The notes under the pieces were generated by a model that did no database searches, was not told the DNA's origin, and was given only the letters and a program-made list of their open reading frames with translations. This document shows, in pieces, positions 18,515 to 27,629 of a DNA stretch of 64,000 bases (position 1 is the first letter of the stretch; every line of letters begins with the position of its first letter). The stretch covers positions 1 through 64,000 of the forward strand of contig JAHBSG010000017.1 of assembly GCA_019639235.1 (NCBI GenBank). Reading direction: 5' to 3'. Both the position numbers and the translations under genes were made by a program. The DNA comes from Acidobacteriota bacterium. GTDB taxonomy: Bacteria > Acidobacteriota > Blastocatellia > Pyrinomonadales > Pyrinomonadaceae.

Positions 18515-19195
18515 GTGGGATTCAAAACCGTCCAAAGAGTTGAGTTTCTGAAAAAGATCGCCAGCGGTAAGCGCGTTCTTCACCTCGGTTGTACGAATTT
18601 TCCGTACACGCTCGATTCCATCAATAGCGGAACGCTTCTCCATGCTGATCTCGCTGAGATCTCGGCCGAACTGACCGGGTTCGATTTTGATCAAGAGGGA
18701 ATAGATCTGCTCGAAACACAAGGCTTCAGCGAACTTTACCGAGCGGATCTTGAGAAGCTTGAAGAGGTACAGCTCGAGCGCGAATTCGACGTTATTATTG
18801 CCGGCGAGATGATCGAGCACCTGAATAACCAAGGGCTGTTTCTAAGGGGAATACAGCGATTCATGGGCTCCGGAACAAAGCTCGTGATCACGACCGTCAA
18901 CGCATATTGCGCGTTCCGCTTTGCCATTTATGCTCTTCGCGGTCGTGGCGGCGAGAATGAGCCGGTTCACCCCGACCACGTTGCGTTCTATTCGTACCGC
19001 ACGCTTCGGAAGTTGATCGAAAACAACGGACTTGAGGTCGAGGAGTTCTTTTTCTACGACCTTGGCGTCGAGCATCGGGGTACGTTGAAGTGGTATTATC
19101 GAGCAATAAACGATGCGGCTGTTGCTCTTTTTCCGCAGTTGAGCGATGGCGTGATAGCGGTTTGCAGGAAAAGGACAGCGGAAACGGATCAGTAA
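18515..19195 (+). CDS. class I SAM-dependent methyltransferase
   Basis: The product has 226 residues from a GTG start at 18515, 2 bp after the flippase stop. Motif I is unusual (VLHLGCTNFPYT) but in the right place. The acidic loop region and EFDVIIAGEMIEHLNN (post-II motif) fit methyltransferases of the Methyltransf_11/UbiG kind. In this setting it probably methylates a sugar of the repeat unit or caps the chain. A chain-terminating role would need its substrate to be known. No signal or membrane segment is visible. Confidence 0.75.
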   Translation: MGFKTVQRVEFLKKIASGKRVLHLGCTNFPYTLDSINSGTLLHADLAEISAELTGFDFDQEGIDLLETQGFSELYRADLEKLEEVQLEREFDVIIAGEMIEHLNNQGLFLRGIQRFMGSGTKLVITTVNAYCAFRFAIYALRGRGGENEPVHPDHVAFYSYRTLRKLIENNGLEVEEFFFYDLGVEHRGTLKWYYRAINDAAVALFPQLSDGVIAVCRKRTAETDQ

Positions 19196-19202
19196 TTGGC
19201 GA

Positions 19203-20729
19203 ATGGCTTTTTCGGGAATACAGAATACAAGGCGGATAGGTCTCGGCGGGAGCATGCTCGGGCCGGTACTTGTGCTTTGGGGTGTCGTATTTCTGACGGC
19301 CGTGGGCTTCATTTGGTACTCGAACGAGATCGGAACATCCTATCGTAATTTCTACGTGCTCCCGTGGGTTTTGCTGACCTCGATCGTCGTTCTGGCTCCA
19401 AGTGTCTATCTTTACTGGAAAGGGAAGTTCGACCTTTTCCACCCGCTGGTCTTCGCCGCGTGGTCATACATTTTCCCGGCGTTCGTGATCGGCGGCATTA
19501 TCGTAGCATTCGATTGGGTCGAATGGTTCTTCATCTCGTTTATCGAGGATCCTCAGTACAATATCCCGCTAACGCTTGTTTACATTTCGATAGGGTTTCT
19601 CGGGCTGACCGCGGGCTATTTCCTGCCGGTCGGGCGTTGGTTTGCCGACAGGATCGAGCCGTTCATGCCCAAAAAGGAATGGAACTCTGATCAGGTTTGG
19701 CTAGCCGGTTTTGCACTTATCATTGCCGGCTCCGGATTGAACATTCTTGGCTTTCTGCAGGGCCTACTTGGATTCCAACGGAATATCGAGATCGGCGCTT
19801 TCGACGGGCTGATATCGTTCCTGGTCATCGTTTTGACGGTCGGCGGTTTGATCCTCTGGCTTGCCGTATTTACGACAAAACAACGCTCGGGCATCTTTTA
19901 CCTGACCATCGCAATACTTCTTGCCCTTATCCCGCTTCGAATGGCGCTGCTTGGCAGCCGGAGCAGTCTTATCATCGGGCTTTTGCCGATCGCGTTTGCG
20001 TTCTATCACTCGGGGCGAAAGATCAAGTGGCAGTACACGGCAGTTTTTGGCGTTGTTGCGACGCTTGCATTGCTCATTGGTGTCGCTTATGGGACGACAT
20101 TCCGGAACATTAAGGGCTCGGAAGCGCGCGTCGGTGCCGGCGACTATATGGGACAGGCGGTCGCAACTGTCGACTATCTGCTCGAAGAGGACCCGACGGT
20201 CGTGTTTGGAGACACAATTCAGGCCCTGGCAAACCGGATCGAGAATTTGACGTCGGTCGCGATCGTTGTATCGAACTACGAGAAACTGGCACCGTACGAA
20301 GCCGCCTATGGACTAGAGAACAACATTCTCAACGACCTTTACACGTCATTTATCCCGAGGTTCCTATGGCCCGAAAAACCAACAACGTCTGATCCGCGAG
20401 CGTACAGCGATCTTTATTTCAGCTACGGCGACAATTCGTTCGCGATCTCGCCGTTCGCGGACCTGCTCCGTAATTTTGGGCCGATCGGGATACCGATCGG
20501 TATGATGTTCCTGGGCTTCTATCTGCGGTTCATCTACGCCGCCCTGATCGACACGCCGTTCTCAACGATGTGGCGTAAGGTCGCGTATTTTATGCTGCTG
20601 ACGGTCGTTTCTTACGAGGCCTTTTTTGCGATCATATTTCCTTCGGTGATAAGAACAGTATTCATCGTTGCTTTGGCACTTATCCTTGCCAATTTCCTTT
20701 TGATGCGAAGAAATGTCTCGAACGTTTGA
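19203..20729 (+). CDS. wzy: Wzy-like oligosaccharide repeat-unit polymerase
   Basis: The 508-residue protein has about 10-12 membrane segments and a large extracytoplasmic loop in the C-terminal half, around the conserved FIPRFLWPEKP segment typical of oligosaccharide repeat-unit polymerases (O-antigen polymerase-like). It would join flipped repeat units in the periplasm, with chain length controlled by the Wzz/BY-kinase fusion. It overlaps the next methyltransferase gene by 17 bp. Sequence similarity among Wzy proteins is low, so the call rests on topology, this motif and context. Confidence 0.8.
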   Translation: MAFSGIQNTRRIGLGGSMLGPVLVLWGVVFLTAVGFIWYSNEIGTSYRNFYVLPWVLLTSIVVLAPSVYLYWKGKFDLFHPLVFAAWSYIFPAFVIGGIIVAFDWVEWFFISFIEDPQYNIPLTLVYISIGFLGLTAGYFLPVGRWFADRIEPFMPKKEWNSDQVWLAGFALIIAGSGLNILGFLQGLLGFQRNIEIGAFDGLISFLVIVLTVGGLILWLAVFTTKQRSGIFYLTIAILLALIPLRMALLGSRSSLIIGLLPIAFAFYHSGRKIKWQYTAVFGVVATLALLIGVAYGTTFRNIKGSEARVGAGDYMGQAVATVDYLLEEDPTVVFGDTIQALANRIENLTSVAIVVSNYEKLAPYEAAYGLENNILNDLYTSFIPRFLWPEKPTTSDPRAYSDLYFSYGDNSFAISPFADLLRNFGPIGIPIGMMFLGFYLRFIYAALIDTPFSTMWRKVAYFMLLTVVSYEAFFAIIFPSVIRTVFIVALALILANFLLMRRNVSNV

Positions 20730-21543
20730 CCTCCTAAAATGGACGCTTGCACTCGGCAGCGGCGATCAGAACTTTCTCGGGGCAAAATGGGTTCCCGGGT
20801 TTCTTGGCCGCCTTAAAGGCGATTCGCAGAAAAAGTGGGCACTGCGGCTGCTTTCGATGAGCCCGCATTATTTTATCGACGGGACGTCGTCGAAACTCGG
20901 AGATGAAACGACCGACGAGTTTCTCAACAGGGTCTTTGATGTTATCGCCGGAACGCGCGATGAGATCTATGAAAAGGCGTTGTCGCCGTATTTGGGCGAG
21001 AACGACATAGTGATCGATTACGGTTGCGGGCCGGGATTCGTCGCCGCGGCCGTCTCGCCGTATGTGAAGAGAATCTTTGCTCTTGATATATCGGATGGTG
21101 CCCTTGCCTGCGGTAAAATATTGAATGGCCGGGAGAACGTCGGGTTTGTAAACGCGAGGGAAGCCACAGACGTGATCCCTGCGGGCGGTATCGATGCTAT
21201 CTACAGCTATGCTGTCGTTCAGCATATGACCGACGAAGTATTTCGGGAGATGCTGGACAACTGCCGAACCTTTCTGGTTGAGGGCGGGAAACTGATCCTT
21301 CACGTCCAGCTTCCCGACGAGGTGTGGAAGACCGAAAGCGAGTGGCGTAGCGACGCTACGGCAAAAGGGAAGCTTAAGTTCAAGTACGGCTTGCATTGCT
21401 TTGGCAGAACGGCGGAAACTTTTCAGGAGATGCTCTCGGAAAAGGGTTTCGACATCATTGAGATCAAGGAAATGGAGAGCCTATTCGGCCGGAGCGATAA
21501 AGAACTCAGCTCGCAGCGGCTCATCGCGGCCACGAAGAGATAG
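20713..21543 (+). CDS. class I SAM-dependent methyltransferase
   Basis: The 276-residue protein has a clear motif I (VIDYGCGPGFVAAAV near residue 100) and LILHVQLPDEVW in the post-catalytic region, as in Methyltransf_25/11 proteins. It overlaps wzy by 17 bp and stops 7 bp before the heptose adenylyltransferase fusion gene. It is probably a sugar O- or N-methyltransferase of the repeat unit. It is the second methyltransferase in the locus and is not closely similar to the first. Confidence 0.78.
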   Translation: MSRTFDLLKWTLALGSGDQNFLGAKWVPGFLGRLKGDSQKKWALRLLSMSPHYFIDGTSSKLGDETTDEFLNRVFDVIAGTRDEIYEKALSPYLGENDIVIDYGCGPGFVAAAVSPYVKRIFALDISDGALACGKILNGRENVGFVNAREATDVIPAGGIDAIYSYAVVQHMTDEVFREMLDNCRTFLVEGGKLILHVQLPDEVWKTESEWRSDATAKGKLKFKYGLHCFGRTAETFQEMLSEKGFDIIEIKEMESLFGRSDKELSSQRLIAATKR

Positions 21544-21550
21544 ACGACGA

Positions 21551-22567
21551 ATGCCAACGACCGTATTCACAAATGGCTGTTTTGACATCCTCCATCGCGG
21601 ACACGTGAGTCTCGTGGAGAGGGCCCGAGCGCTCGGCGACCGGCTTGTCGTCGGTATCAATAGCGATGAGTCTGTTCGGAAGATCAAGGGGCCGGGTCGT
21701 CCGGTTGTCGATCAGGAATCGAGAAAAGCGGTGCTTCTCGCACTGAAGGCGGTCGATGAAGTCATTATCTTTGAGGAACTTACGCCTGAAAAGGTGATCC
21801 ATGACATTAAGCCTGATATCCTCGTCAAGGGCGGCGATTGGAGGGAACACGAGATCATCGGGGCCGATTTCGTGAAAGCCCGAGGCGGCAAGGTATTTTC
21901 TCTTCCTCTCGAGCCCGGGTTTTCGTCCTCGAAATTGATCGACTCGATGAACTCGGAAGCACCTGAGCGTCTCGATGCGAGCGAGAAAGCAGGCAGCCGT
22001 ATCGTTGAGGCCTCGTTCGAGGAGCACCAAAACGTTTTTGCCCGAACGGACAAAGTACTTTTCGATACCATCGAAAACTCAGCGAGACTTTTTGTTTCTA
22101 CGCTCGAGAACGGAGGGAAGATACTCATTTGCGGAAACGGCGGTAGTGCCGCGGATGCGCAACACTTGGCAGCAGAATTCAGCGGCCGTTATGAAAAGGA
22201 GCGGCGGGCACTGCCGGCAGTCGCCTTGACCACGGACACCTCGGCCCTGACCGCCATCGGGAACGATTACGGTTTCGAGCGAGTATTCTCGCGGCAGGTC
22301 GAGGCACTGGCCCGGCCGGGCGATTGTCTAATAGCTATCTCGACAAGCGGCAATTCTCCGAATGTGATCGCCGCGGTGATGGCCGCCCGCGAGATCGGAT
22401 GCACCGTCGTCGGGTTGACGGGAGAAACAGGGAAAAAGCTTGCATCGCTCTCGGAAGAGTGTGTTATGGTGCCCTCGAAACGAACCGCAAGGATCCAGGA
22501 AATGCACATCACCATCGCTCACATCTGGTGTGAATACATTGACGCATACGCGGTTTCGGAAAAATGA
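21551..22567 (+). CDS. heptose-1-phosphate adenylyltransferase fused to sedoheptulose-7-phosphate isomerase (HldE-C + GmhA)
   Basis: The start at 21551 gives MPTTVFTNGCFDILHRGH. The HxGH at residues 15-18 is the nucleotidyltransferase signature of the C-terminal half of HldE (RfaE2). This domain runs to about residue 135. After a linker, residues ~150-335 form a GmhA-type SIS isomerase with GNGGSAADAQHLAAEF near 196 and AISTSGNSPN near 262. GmhA makes heptose 7-phosphate and the adenylyltransferase makes ADP-heptose, two non-consecutive steps of one pathway. The kinase for the step between is the next gene, overlapping by 4 bp. A phosphatase (GmhB) and epimerase (HldD) are not seen in the window. 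Confidence 0.9.
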   Translation: MPTTVFTNGCFDILHRGHVSLVERARALGDRLVVGINSDESVRKIKGPGRPVVDQESRKAVLLALKAVDEVIIFEELTPEKVIHDIKPDILVKGGDWREHEIIGADFVKARGGKVFSLPLEPGFSSSKLIDSMNSEAPERLDASEKAGSRIVEASFEEHQNVFARTDKVLFDTIENSARLFVSTLENGGKILICGNGGSAADAQHLAAEFSGRYEKERRALPAVALTTDTSALTAIGNDYGFERVFSRQVEALARPGDCLIAISTSGNSPNVIAAVMAAREIGCTVVGLTGETGKKLASLSEECVMVPSKRTARIQEMHITIAHIWCEYIDAYAVSEK

Positions 22568-23544
22568 TCTCAATTTCACAACAGTTTTCAGAAACCAAGG
22601 TCCTGGTCGTCGGTGACCTGATGCTCGACCGCTTTTGGTGGGGCGATGTTACACGCATATCGCCGGAGGCCCCGGTTCCGGTCGTAAGGCTCAAACGCGA
22701 TACTTATGCTCCCGGCGGTGCAGCGAATGTGGCGGCAAATATTGTCGGGCTTGGAGCCAAGGCCTTTGTTGTCGGTTACGTGGGCGACGATGCAGAGTCC
22801 GAATTGCTTCGGCAGGCGTTTCAGAACTCCGGCATATCGGCCGATCGTTTGATTACGGGAACGTCATACCCAACCGCGGTCAAAACGCGGATCATTGCAC
22901 ATTCCCAGCAGGTGGTCAGGGTTGATAAGGAGCCGTACGAAGGACTTGGCGACAGCCACGAGGACGAAAGCATCGCGGCTCTCGAGGCTCTTTTGCCAAT
23001 GGCCGGTTCAGTGGTCATCTCTGATTATGGAAAAGGTTTTCTGACGGATGGAATTATCCGGTTCATCATCGATCGCGGGTCAGAGTTGGGCCTGCCGGTT
23101 CTGGTGGACCCGAAAGGAAGGAACTACGCCAAATACAAAGGCGCGACCCTGATCACACCAAACCGCAAAGAGGCGGCAGAAGCGGTTGCGATGGGAGAAG
23201 AAGACCCGGAACTAATTGAGAAGGCGGGGCCGATCCTGCGGGACGAGGTCGGCATTCGAAACGTCCTGATCACACAAGGCGACCGTGGAATGACGCTATT
23301 CTTGGACAACGGAAGCAGGATACATATCGAGGCCGAACCGGTACAGACCTTTGACGTTACCGGGGCCGGCGACACCGTTGTTGCAACGGTCGCGGTCGGT
23401 GCAGGTGCAGGACTGACGCTGGCGGATTCGGCAAAGCTCGCAAATACCGCGGGCGGGATCGTCGTCCAACAGGTCGGCACATCTGCTATCACGATCGACC
23501 GCCTGCTGGCCGCGGTACCGAGCGACTTTCGGCCTGAGAGATGA
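22564..23544 (+). CDS. hldA: D-glycero-beta-D-manno-heptose-7-phosphate kinase (HldE N-terminal type)
   Basis: The 326-residue PfkB-family kinase has the RfaE1 features LVVGDLMLDRFWWGDV, PEAPVPVV and the APGGAANVA substrate loop. The catalytic anion-hole motif is DVTGAGDTV near residue 265. It phosphorylates heptose 7-phosphate at C1. In E. coli this domain is joined to the adenylyltransferase as HldE; here it stands alone and the adenylyltransferase is fused to GmhA. The start overlaps the fusion gene's stop (ATGA). The ADP-heptose made may go to LPS core or to the polysaccharide. Confidence 0.92.
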   Translation: MISISQQFSETKVLVVGDLMLDRFWWGDVTRISPEAPVPVVRLKRDTYAPGGAANVAANIVGLGAKAFVVGYVGDDAESELLRQAFQNSGISADRLITGTSYPTAVKTRIIAHSQQVVRVDKEPYEGLGDSHEDESIAALEALLPMAGSVVISDYGKGFLTDGIIRFIIDRGSELGLPVLVDPKGRNYAKYKGATLITPNRKEAAEAVAMGEEDPELIEKAGPILRDEVGIRNVLITQGDRGMTLFLDNGSRIHIEAEPVQTFDVTGAGDTVVATVAVGAGAGLTLADSAKLANTAGGIVVQQVGTSAITIDRLLAAVPSDFRPER

Positions 23545-23551
23545 ACCTTCA

Positions 23552-24544
23552 ATGAAGATCTGCTTCATCGAACGCCGCGATGCGGATACGCCGAGCATCG
23601 AAAGGGTTTTTGACACGTTGATCACGGAGTTTCGTTCCCGCGGCATCGAGTGCGAAAGACAGAAGCTGCCGTATGGCAATCGCTTAGTTGATATTTTCCG
23701 TAATCTGCTTTCTTTTAGTCCGGAACCGGCAGATATTTACCACATAGCCGGGCACGTCAATTACATCGCGCTTCGGTTGCCGCCCGAGAAAACAATTCAG
23801 ACCGTTCATGACCTGGGGATATTGGACAAACGAACCGGACTCAGGAGATCGGTCCTTGGACGACTTTTCTTTCGTTCTCCGGCCCGACGAGCGAAGCGAA
23901 CGGTAGCGATCTCCGAAGCGACAAGGGAATCGCTGATCCGAATTTCGGGTAAATCAAGCGATAAGATAGTCGTGCTCCCGAATCCCGTTCCGCCGGGATA
24001 TACCGAGCGGCCGAAGCAAATGGCCGACCGGCCTCGCGTTCTCCAGATCGGGACGGCACCGCATAAGAACCTCGAGCGGACTGCAGAGGCTGTGCGCAGC
24101 TTGGACGTGCATTTCCGGGTCATCGGTAAGCTCTCAGAGGCGCAAAGCTCGCTGATCGAGAAGCTTGAACTTGATTTTTCGAGTATCGACTACGTTGATG
24201 ACCGTTCGATGCTCGAAGAGTATATTGCCGCTGATATCGTAGTATTCTGCTCATTGTTTGAAGGGTTCGGTATGCCAATAATTGAGGCTCAGGCGATCGG
24301 CCGGCCGGTCGTGACGAGCGACCGAAGCCCGATGAGAGAGGTCGCAGGGAAAGGGGCTCTGCTAGTGGATCCCGAAGATGTTTCGGGCATCCGCCAAGGC
24401 ATTGAGACTTTGATCTCGAAGCCGGATGTTGCGGAAAACTATCGCCGGGCCGGTCTGAAGAACGCCAAAGCCTTTCATGTGAGCACTATCGCTGACCAAT
24501 ATTTAGAGCTCTATTGGGAGATTTTCGCCGGCAGGAAAAGCTGA
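23552..24544 (+). CDS. glycosyltransferase family 4
   Basis: The 330-residue GT-B protein has an acceptor domain with HIAGHVNYI and TVHDLGIL, then a donor domain with LQIGTAPHKNLERT and SLFEGFGMPIIEAQAIG (E-x7-E). Its place next to the heptose genes makes a heptosyl- or mannosyl-transferase possible, but no specificity can be read. It starts 7 bp after the kinase gene. Confidence 0.82.
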   Translation: MKICFIERRDADTPSIERVFDTLITEFRSRGIECERQKLPYGNRLVDIFRNLLSFSPEPADIYHIAGHVNYIALRLPPEKTIQTVHDLGILDKRTGLRRSVLGRLFFRSPARRAKRTVAISEATRESLIRISGKSSDKIVVLPNPVPPGYTERPKQMADRPRVLQIGTAPHKNLERTAEAVRSLDVHFRVIGKLSEAQSSLIEKLELDFSSIDYVDDRSMLEEYIAADIVVFCSLFEGFGMPIIEAQAIGRPVVTSDRSPMREVAGKGALLVDPEDVSGIRQGIETLISKPDVAENYRRAGLKNAKAFHVSTIADQYLELYWEIFAGRKS

Positions 24545-24586
24545 GGTTTTGCGTCAGGTGTCGGCAGACGACATTTAAGGTCCTTT

Positions 24587-25462
24587 ATGAAGGTTTTGAT
24601 CTTTGGCGGCTCGGGAATGCTTGGCCACAAGCTAGTTCAAGTACTTGGTGAGCATTTTGACGTCTTTTATACCTTGCGAGGCGGTTTTGATTCGGTCGCT
24701 CGTTTTGGGATCTTGCCGCAAGCGAAGTGTATCGAGAATGTTGATGTGACATCCATTGAGTTGATTCGGGATGTTATTGAAGGTCTTCGACCCGATGTGG
24801 TGATCAATGCGGTTGGTGTCATTAAGCAAAAGCCTTCTGCGAGCGACGTTATAACTACGCTTGAGACGAATGCCATCTTTCCGCAGCGTCTCGCGGCCTT
24901 AGGTTCAGAACTTGGTTTCCGTTTGATCACCGTATCGACCGATTGCGTTTTCTTGGGTTCGCGGGGAATGTACCGCGAGCAGGACGTCCCCGATGCACTT
25001 GACCTATATGGCCAGAGTAAGCACTGGGGCGAAGTTTCCGGTGAGAACTGCCTGACCCTGCGGACATCCATCATCGGCCGCGAACTTTCCTCCGGCCACG
25101 GCCTGGTCGAGTGGTTCCTCGGTAACGAGAACCAGACGGTAAAGGGCTTCAGAAAGGCAGTTTACTCCGGCTTTCCAACCATAGTGTTTGCCGATATAAT
25201 CAAGCGTTTGATCACCGATTTTCCGGATCTTCATGGCCTTTTTCACGTATCGAGCGAGCCGATCAATAAATTCGATCTGCTTGAACTCGTGAGGGAAGCA
25301 TACGGCCGGAACATCGCGATCGAACCCGATGACAACTTTGTGATAGACCGAAGCCTTGATTCGAGCTTGTTTCGCGCGGCCACGGGTTTCAAGCCCTTAA
25401 CATGGCCGGAAATGATCACGTTGATGGCCAACGACGTAACGCCATACGCAAAATGGAAATAG
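24587..25462 (+). CDS. RmlD-type NAD(P)-dependent sugar reductase (probable FnlB/CapF-like role)
   Basis: The 291-residue short-chain reductase has the GGSGMLGHK coenzyme loop, VSTDCVF and the catalytic YGQSKHWGE. It precedes a CapE/FnlA-type dehydratase and a WecB/FnlC-type 2-epimerase, the same set that makes UDP-L-FucNAc. A C4 reductase is the third activity required and this gene can supply it. Known CapF/FnlB proteins carry an extra C-terminal cupin domain, which is absent here. An AAGG precedes the ATG. The 3' end overlaps the next gene by 10 bp. Confidence 0.78.
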   Translation: MKVLIFGGSGMLGHKLVQVLGEHFDVFYTLRGGFDSVARFGILPQAKCIENVDVTSIELIRDVIEGLRPDVVINAVGVIKQKPSASDVITTLETNAIFPQRLAALGSELGFRLITVSTDCVFLGSRGMYREQDVPDALDLYGQSKHWGEVSGENCLTLRTSIIGRELSSGHGLVEWFLGNENQTVKGFRKAVYSGFPTIVFADIIKRLITDFPDLHGLFHVSSEPINKFDLLELVREAYGRNIAIEPDDNFVIDRSLDSSLFRAATGFKPLTWPEMITLMANDVTPYAKWK

Positions 25463-26514
25463 AACGGCCTTTGGAAGGCAAAAAGATACTCGTGACCGGT
25501 GGGACCGGTTCGCTCGGGAAGACCCTCGTTCGCCGGCTGCTAACCGGTGAGATTGGCGTGCCGGAGCGAATAACCGTATTTTCCCGCGATGAAGCCAAGC
25601 AGCATTTCATGCGGCTTGAGTATTTGCATCGCACCGCTGCAACCGACGAGGTCATCTACCAAAATTCGCAGAACGTGCTTCAATTTCGTATCGGCGACGT
25701 CCGCGACCCGGCAGCGGTCGCCGGAGCCTTGGCAGATACGGACGTCGTATTTCACGCCGCGGCACTAAAGCAGGTTCCTAGCTGCGAATATTTTCCTTAC
25801 GAAGCCGTCCTGACCAACATCAATGGCGCAGCGAATATCGTCCGGGCGATAAAAGAGCTTCGGCTGCCGGTCGAGACGGTTGTCGGTATATCGACCGATA
25901 AAGCATGCAAGCCCATTAACGTAATGGGGATGACGAAGGCCCTGCAGGAACGCGTTCTGCTCGAAGCAAACCGCGACCTGGCGCACTGCAGGATAATGTG
26001 CGTTCGTTACGGCAATGTCATTGCGTCACGCGGCTCGATAGTTCCTCTCTTTGTTGAGCAGGTTCGGAACAGACAGCCGTTGACCGTTACTCTCCCGGAA
26101 ATGACACGGTTCCTGCTGAGCCTCGACCGGGCCGTCGATACAGTTTTCGCGGCCATTCGGACCGGACGTCCGGGCGAGACATATGTTCCCAAGGTCGCCG
26201 CGGCGAAAATAGTAGATGTTGCAAAGGCGCTCATGGGCGGCGAGGAATTGCCGATCATTTTCACCGGCATCCGCCCCGGTGAAAAGATCCACGAGATAAT
26301 GGTTTCAGAAGAGGAATGCTATCGGACGGTCGAACGAGGAGATTATTACGCGATCCTGCCGGTACTTCCGGAGATTCGTGGAGAGGCCGAATTCACTCCT
26401 GCGTTGGAGACCGAATATTCGTCGAAAGATCAAAACATCTCGGGCGATGAATTGAAAGAACTCCTGAGAAGTGCCGGCGGAGAGATCGAACGCTTTTTGA
26501 CCGCTGCGGGATAA
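25453..26514 (+). CDS. UDP-GlcNAc 4,6-dehydratase/5-epimerase, CapE/FnlA type
   Basis: The start at 25453 gives MEIERPLEGKKILVTGGTGSLG. The product has about 353 residues of the Polysacc_synt_2 family. At the catalytic site it reads STDKACKPINVMGMTKALQE. The usual YxxxK tyrosine is replaced by Met, as in CapE and FnlA rather than PseB or FlaA1. CapE/FnlA converts UDP-GlcNAc to a UDP-4-keto-6-deoxy-L-sugar for UDP-L-FucNAc. The order reductase-CapE-epimerase with short gaps or overlaps supports one pathway. Confidence 0.85.
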   Translation: MEIERPLEGKKILVTGGTGSLGKTLVRRLLTGEIGVPERITVFSRDEAKQHFMRLEYLHRTAATDEVIYQNSQNVLQFRIGDVRDPAAVAGALADTDVVFHAAALKQVPSCEYFPYEAVLTNINGAANIVRAIKELRLPVETVVGISTDKACKPINVMGMTKALQERVLLEANRDLAHCRIMCVRYGNVIASRGSIVPLFVEQVRNRQPLTVTLPEMTRFLLSLDRAVDTVFAAIRTGRPGETYVPKVAAAKIVDVAKALMGGEELPIIFTGIRPGEKIHEIMVSEEECYRTVERGDYYAILPVLPEIRGEAEFTPALETEYSSKDQNISGDELKELLRSAGGEIERFLTAAG

Positions 26515-26520
26515 CGTTAT

Positions 26521-27621
26521 ATGCGAGTAATGACGATCTTTGGAACGAGGCCGGAGATAATCCGGCTTTCGCTTGTGATGAAGGTGCTTGACCAGCATTG
26601 CGAGCATATCACCATTCATACGGGCCAGAATTACGACGAGAGCCTGAGCGATATCTTTATTCGCGACCTTGAGGTTCGGCAACCGGATGTCCATCTCGGC
26701 ATCCGTTCTGCAAGTTTTGGTGAACAGGTTTCGCAGATACTCGCAGGGATCGACCAGGTGCTCGAGGAAAAGCGCCCCGACAAGATCCTCATCCTTGGCG
26801 ATACGAACAGTGCGCTGAGCGCGATCGTCGCGGCCCGTCGGCGAATCCCGGTGTTCCATATGGAAGCCGGAAACCGCTGCTATGACGACCGCGTTCCGGA
26901 GGAGATAAACCGGCGGCTGATCGACCACTCGAGCACGATCCTTATGCCATATACAGGCCGAAGCAAGGATAATCTGGTGCGGGAGGGAATCGACAGAGAG
27001 CGGATCTACGTTACCGGCAACCCGATAAACGAGGTCTTGGAGTCATTCTCCGCAAAGATAGAAGAGAGCGATGCCCTAGCCCGGCTTGGAACTGAACGCT
27101 TTGAATACTTCCTTGTCACGCTGCACCGCTCCGAGAACGTTGACCTTCCCGAGAGGATGCAGGAAATCTTCAAGGGACTTTCGGCCGTTGGATCGAAATA
27201 CGGAAAACCGATCTTTGTTAGCGTTCATCCGCGAACGGCCAGCAAGATCAGGGAATTTGGAACCGACATCGACACTACGAATATCCGCCTTGTTGACGCA
27301 ATGGGCTTTTTCGATTTCGTCAAGCTTGAAAAGAATGCACTTGCGGTCCTTACAGACAGCGGCACCGTGCAGGAAGAGTGCTGTATCTTCGGCATTCCCA
27401 ATGTTACGGTTCGCGATGTTACCGAACGGCCGGAAACGATCGAGTGCGGTAGCAACATTCTCAGCGGCGGCGGACCTCAGGATATTTTGCGGGCGGTCGA
27501 CCTGGCGCTTTCCCAACCGGCGAACTGGACGCCGCCGGCTGAATACCTGGCAACGAACGTGGCCAACGTTGTAAGCAAGATCGTTCTCGGCTATACCAAC
27601 GTCAGGGCCTATTCGTCCTAA
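26521..27621 (+). CDS. UDP-N-acetylglucosamine 2-epimerase family (FnlC/CapG type)
   Basis: The 366-residue protein begins MRVMTIFGTRPEIIRLS and contains HTGQNYDESLSDIF, LGDTNSALSA, HMEAGNRC and TDSGTVQEECCIFG, all conserved in WecB-like epimerases. The ECCIFG segment is typical of the branch acting on 6-deoxy talosamine-type sugars (CapG/FnlC) that completes UDP-L-FucNAc. It begins 6 bp after the dehydratase stop. A plain WecB (UDP-ManNAc) role cannot be excluded. Confidence 0.87.
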   Translation: MRVMTIFGTRPEIIRLSLVMKVLDQHCEHITIHTGQNYDESLSDIFIRDLEVRQPDVHLGIRSASFGEQVSQILAGIDQVLEEKRPDKILILGDTNSALSAIVAARRRIPVFHMEAGNRCYDDRVPEEINRRLIDHSSTILMPYTGRSKDNLVREGIDRERIYVTGNPINEVLESFSAKIEESDALARLGTERFEYFLVTLHRSENVDLPERMQEIFKGLSAVGSKYGKPIFVSVHPRTASKIREFGTDIDTTNIRLVDAMGFFDFVKLEKNALAVLTDSGTVQEECCIFGIPNVTVRDVTERPETIECGSNILSGGGPQDILRAVDLALSQPANWTPPAEYLATNVANVVSKIVLGYTNVRAYSS

Positions 27622-27629
27622 ACCTCCGA

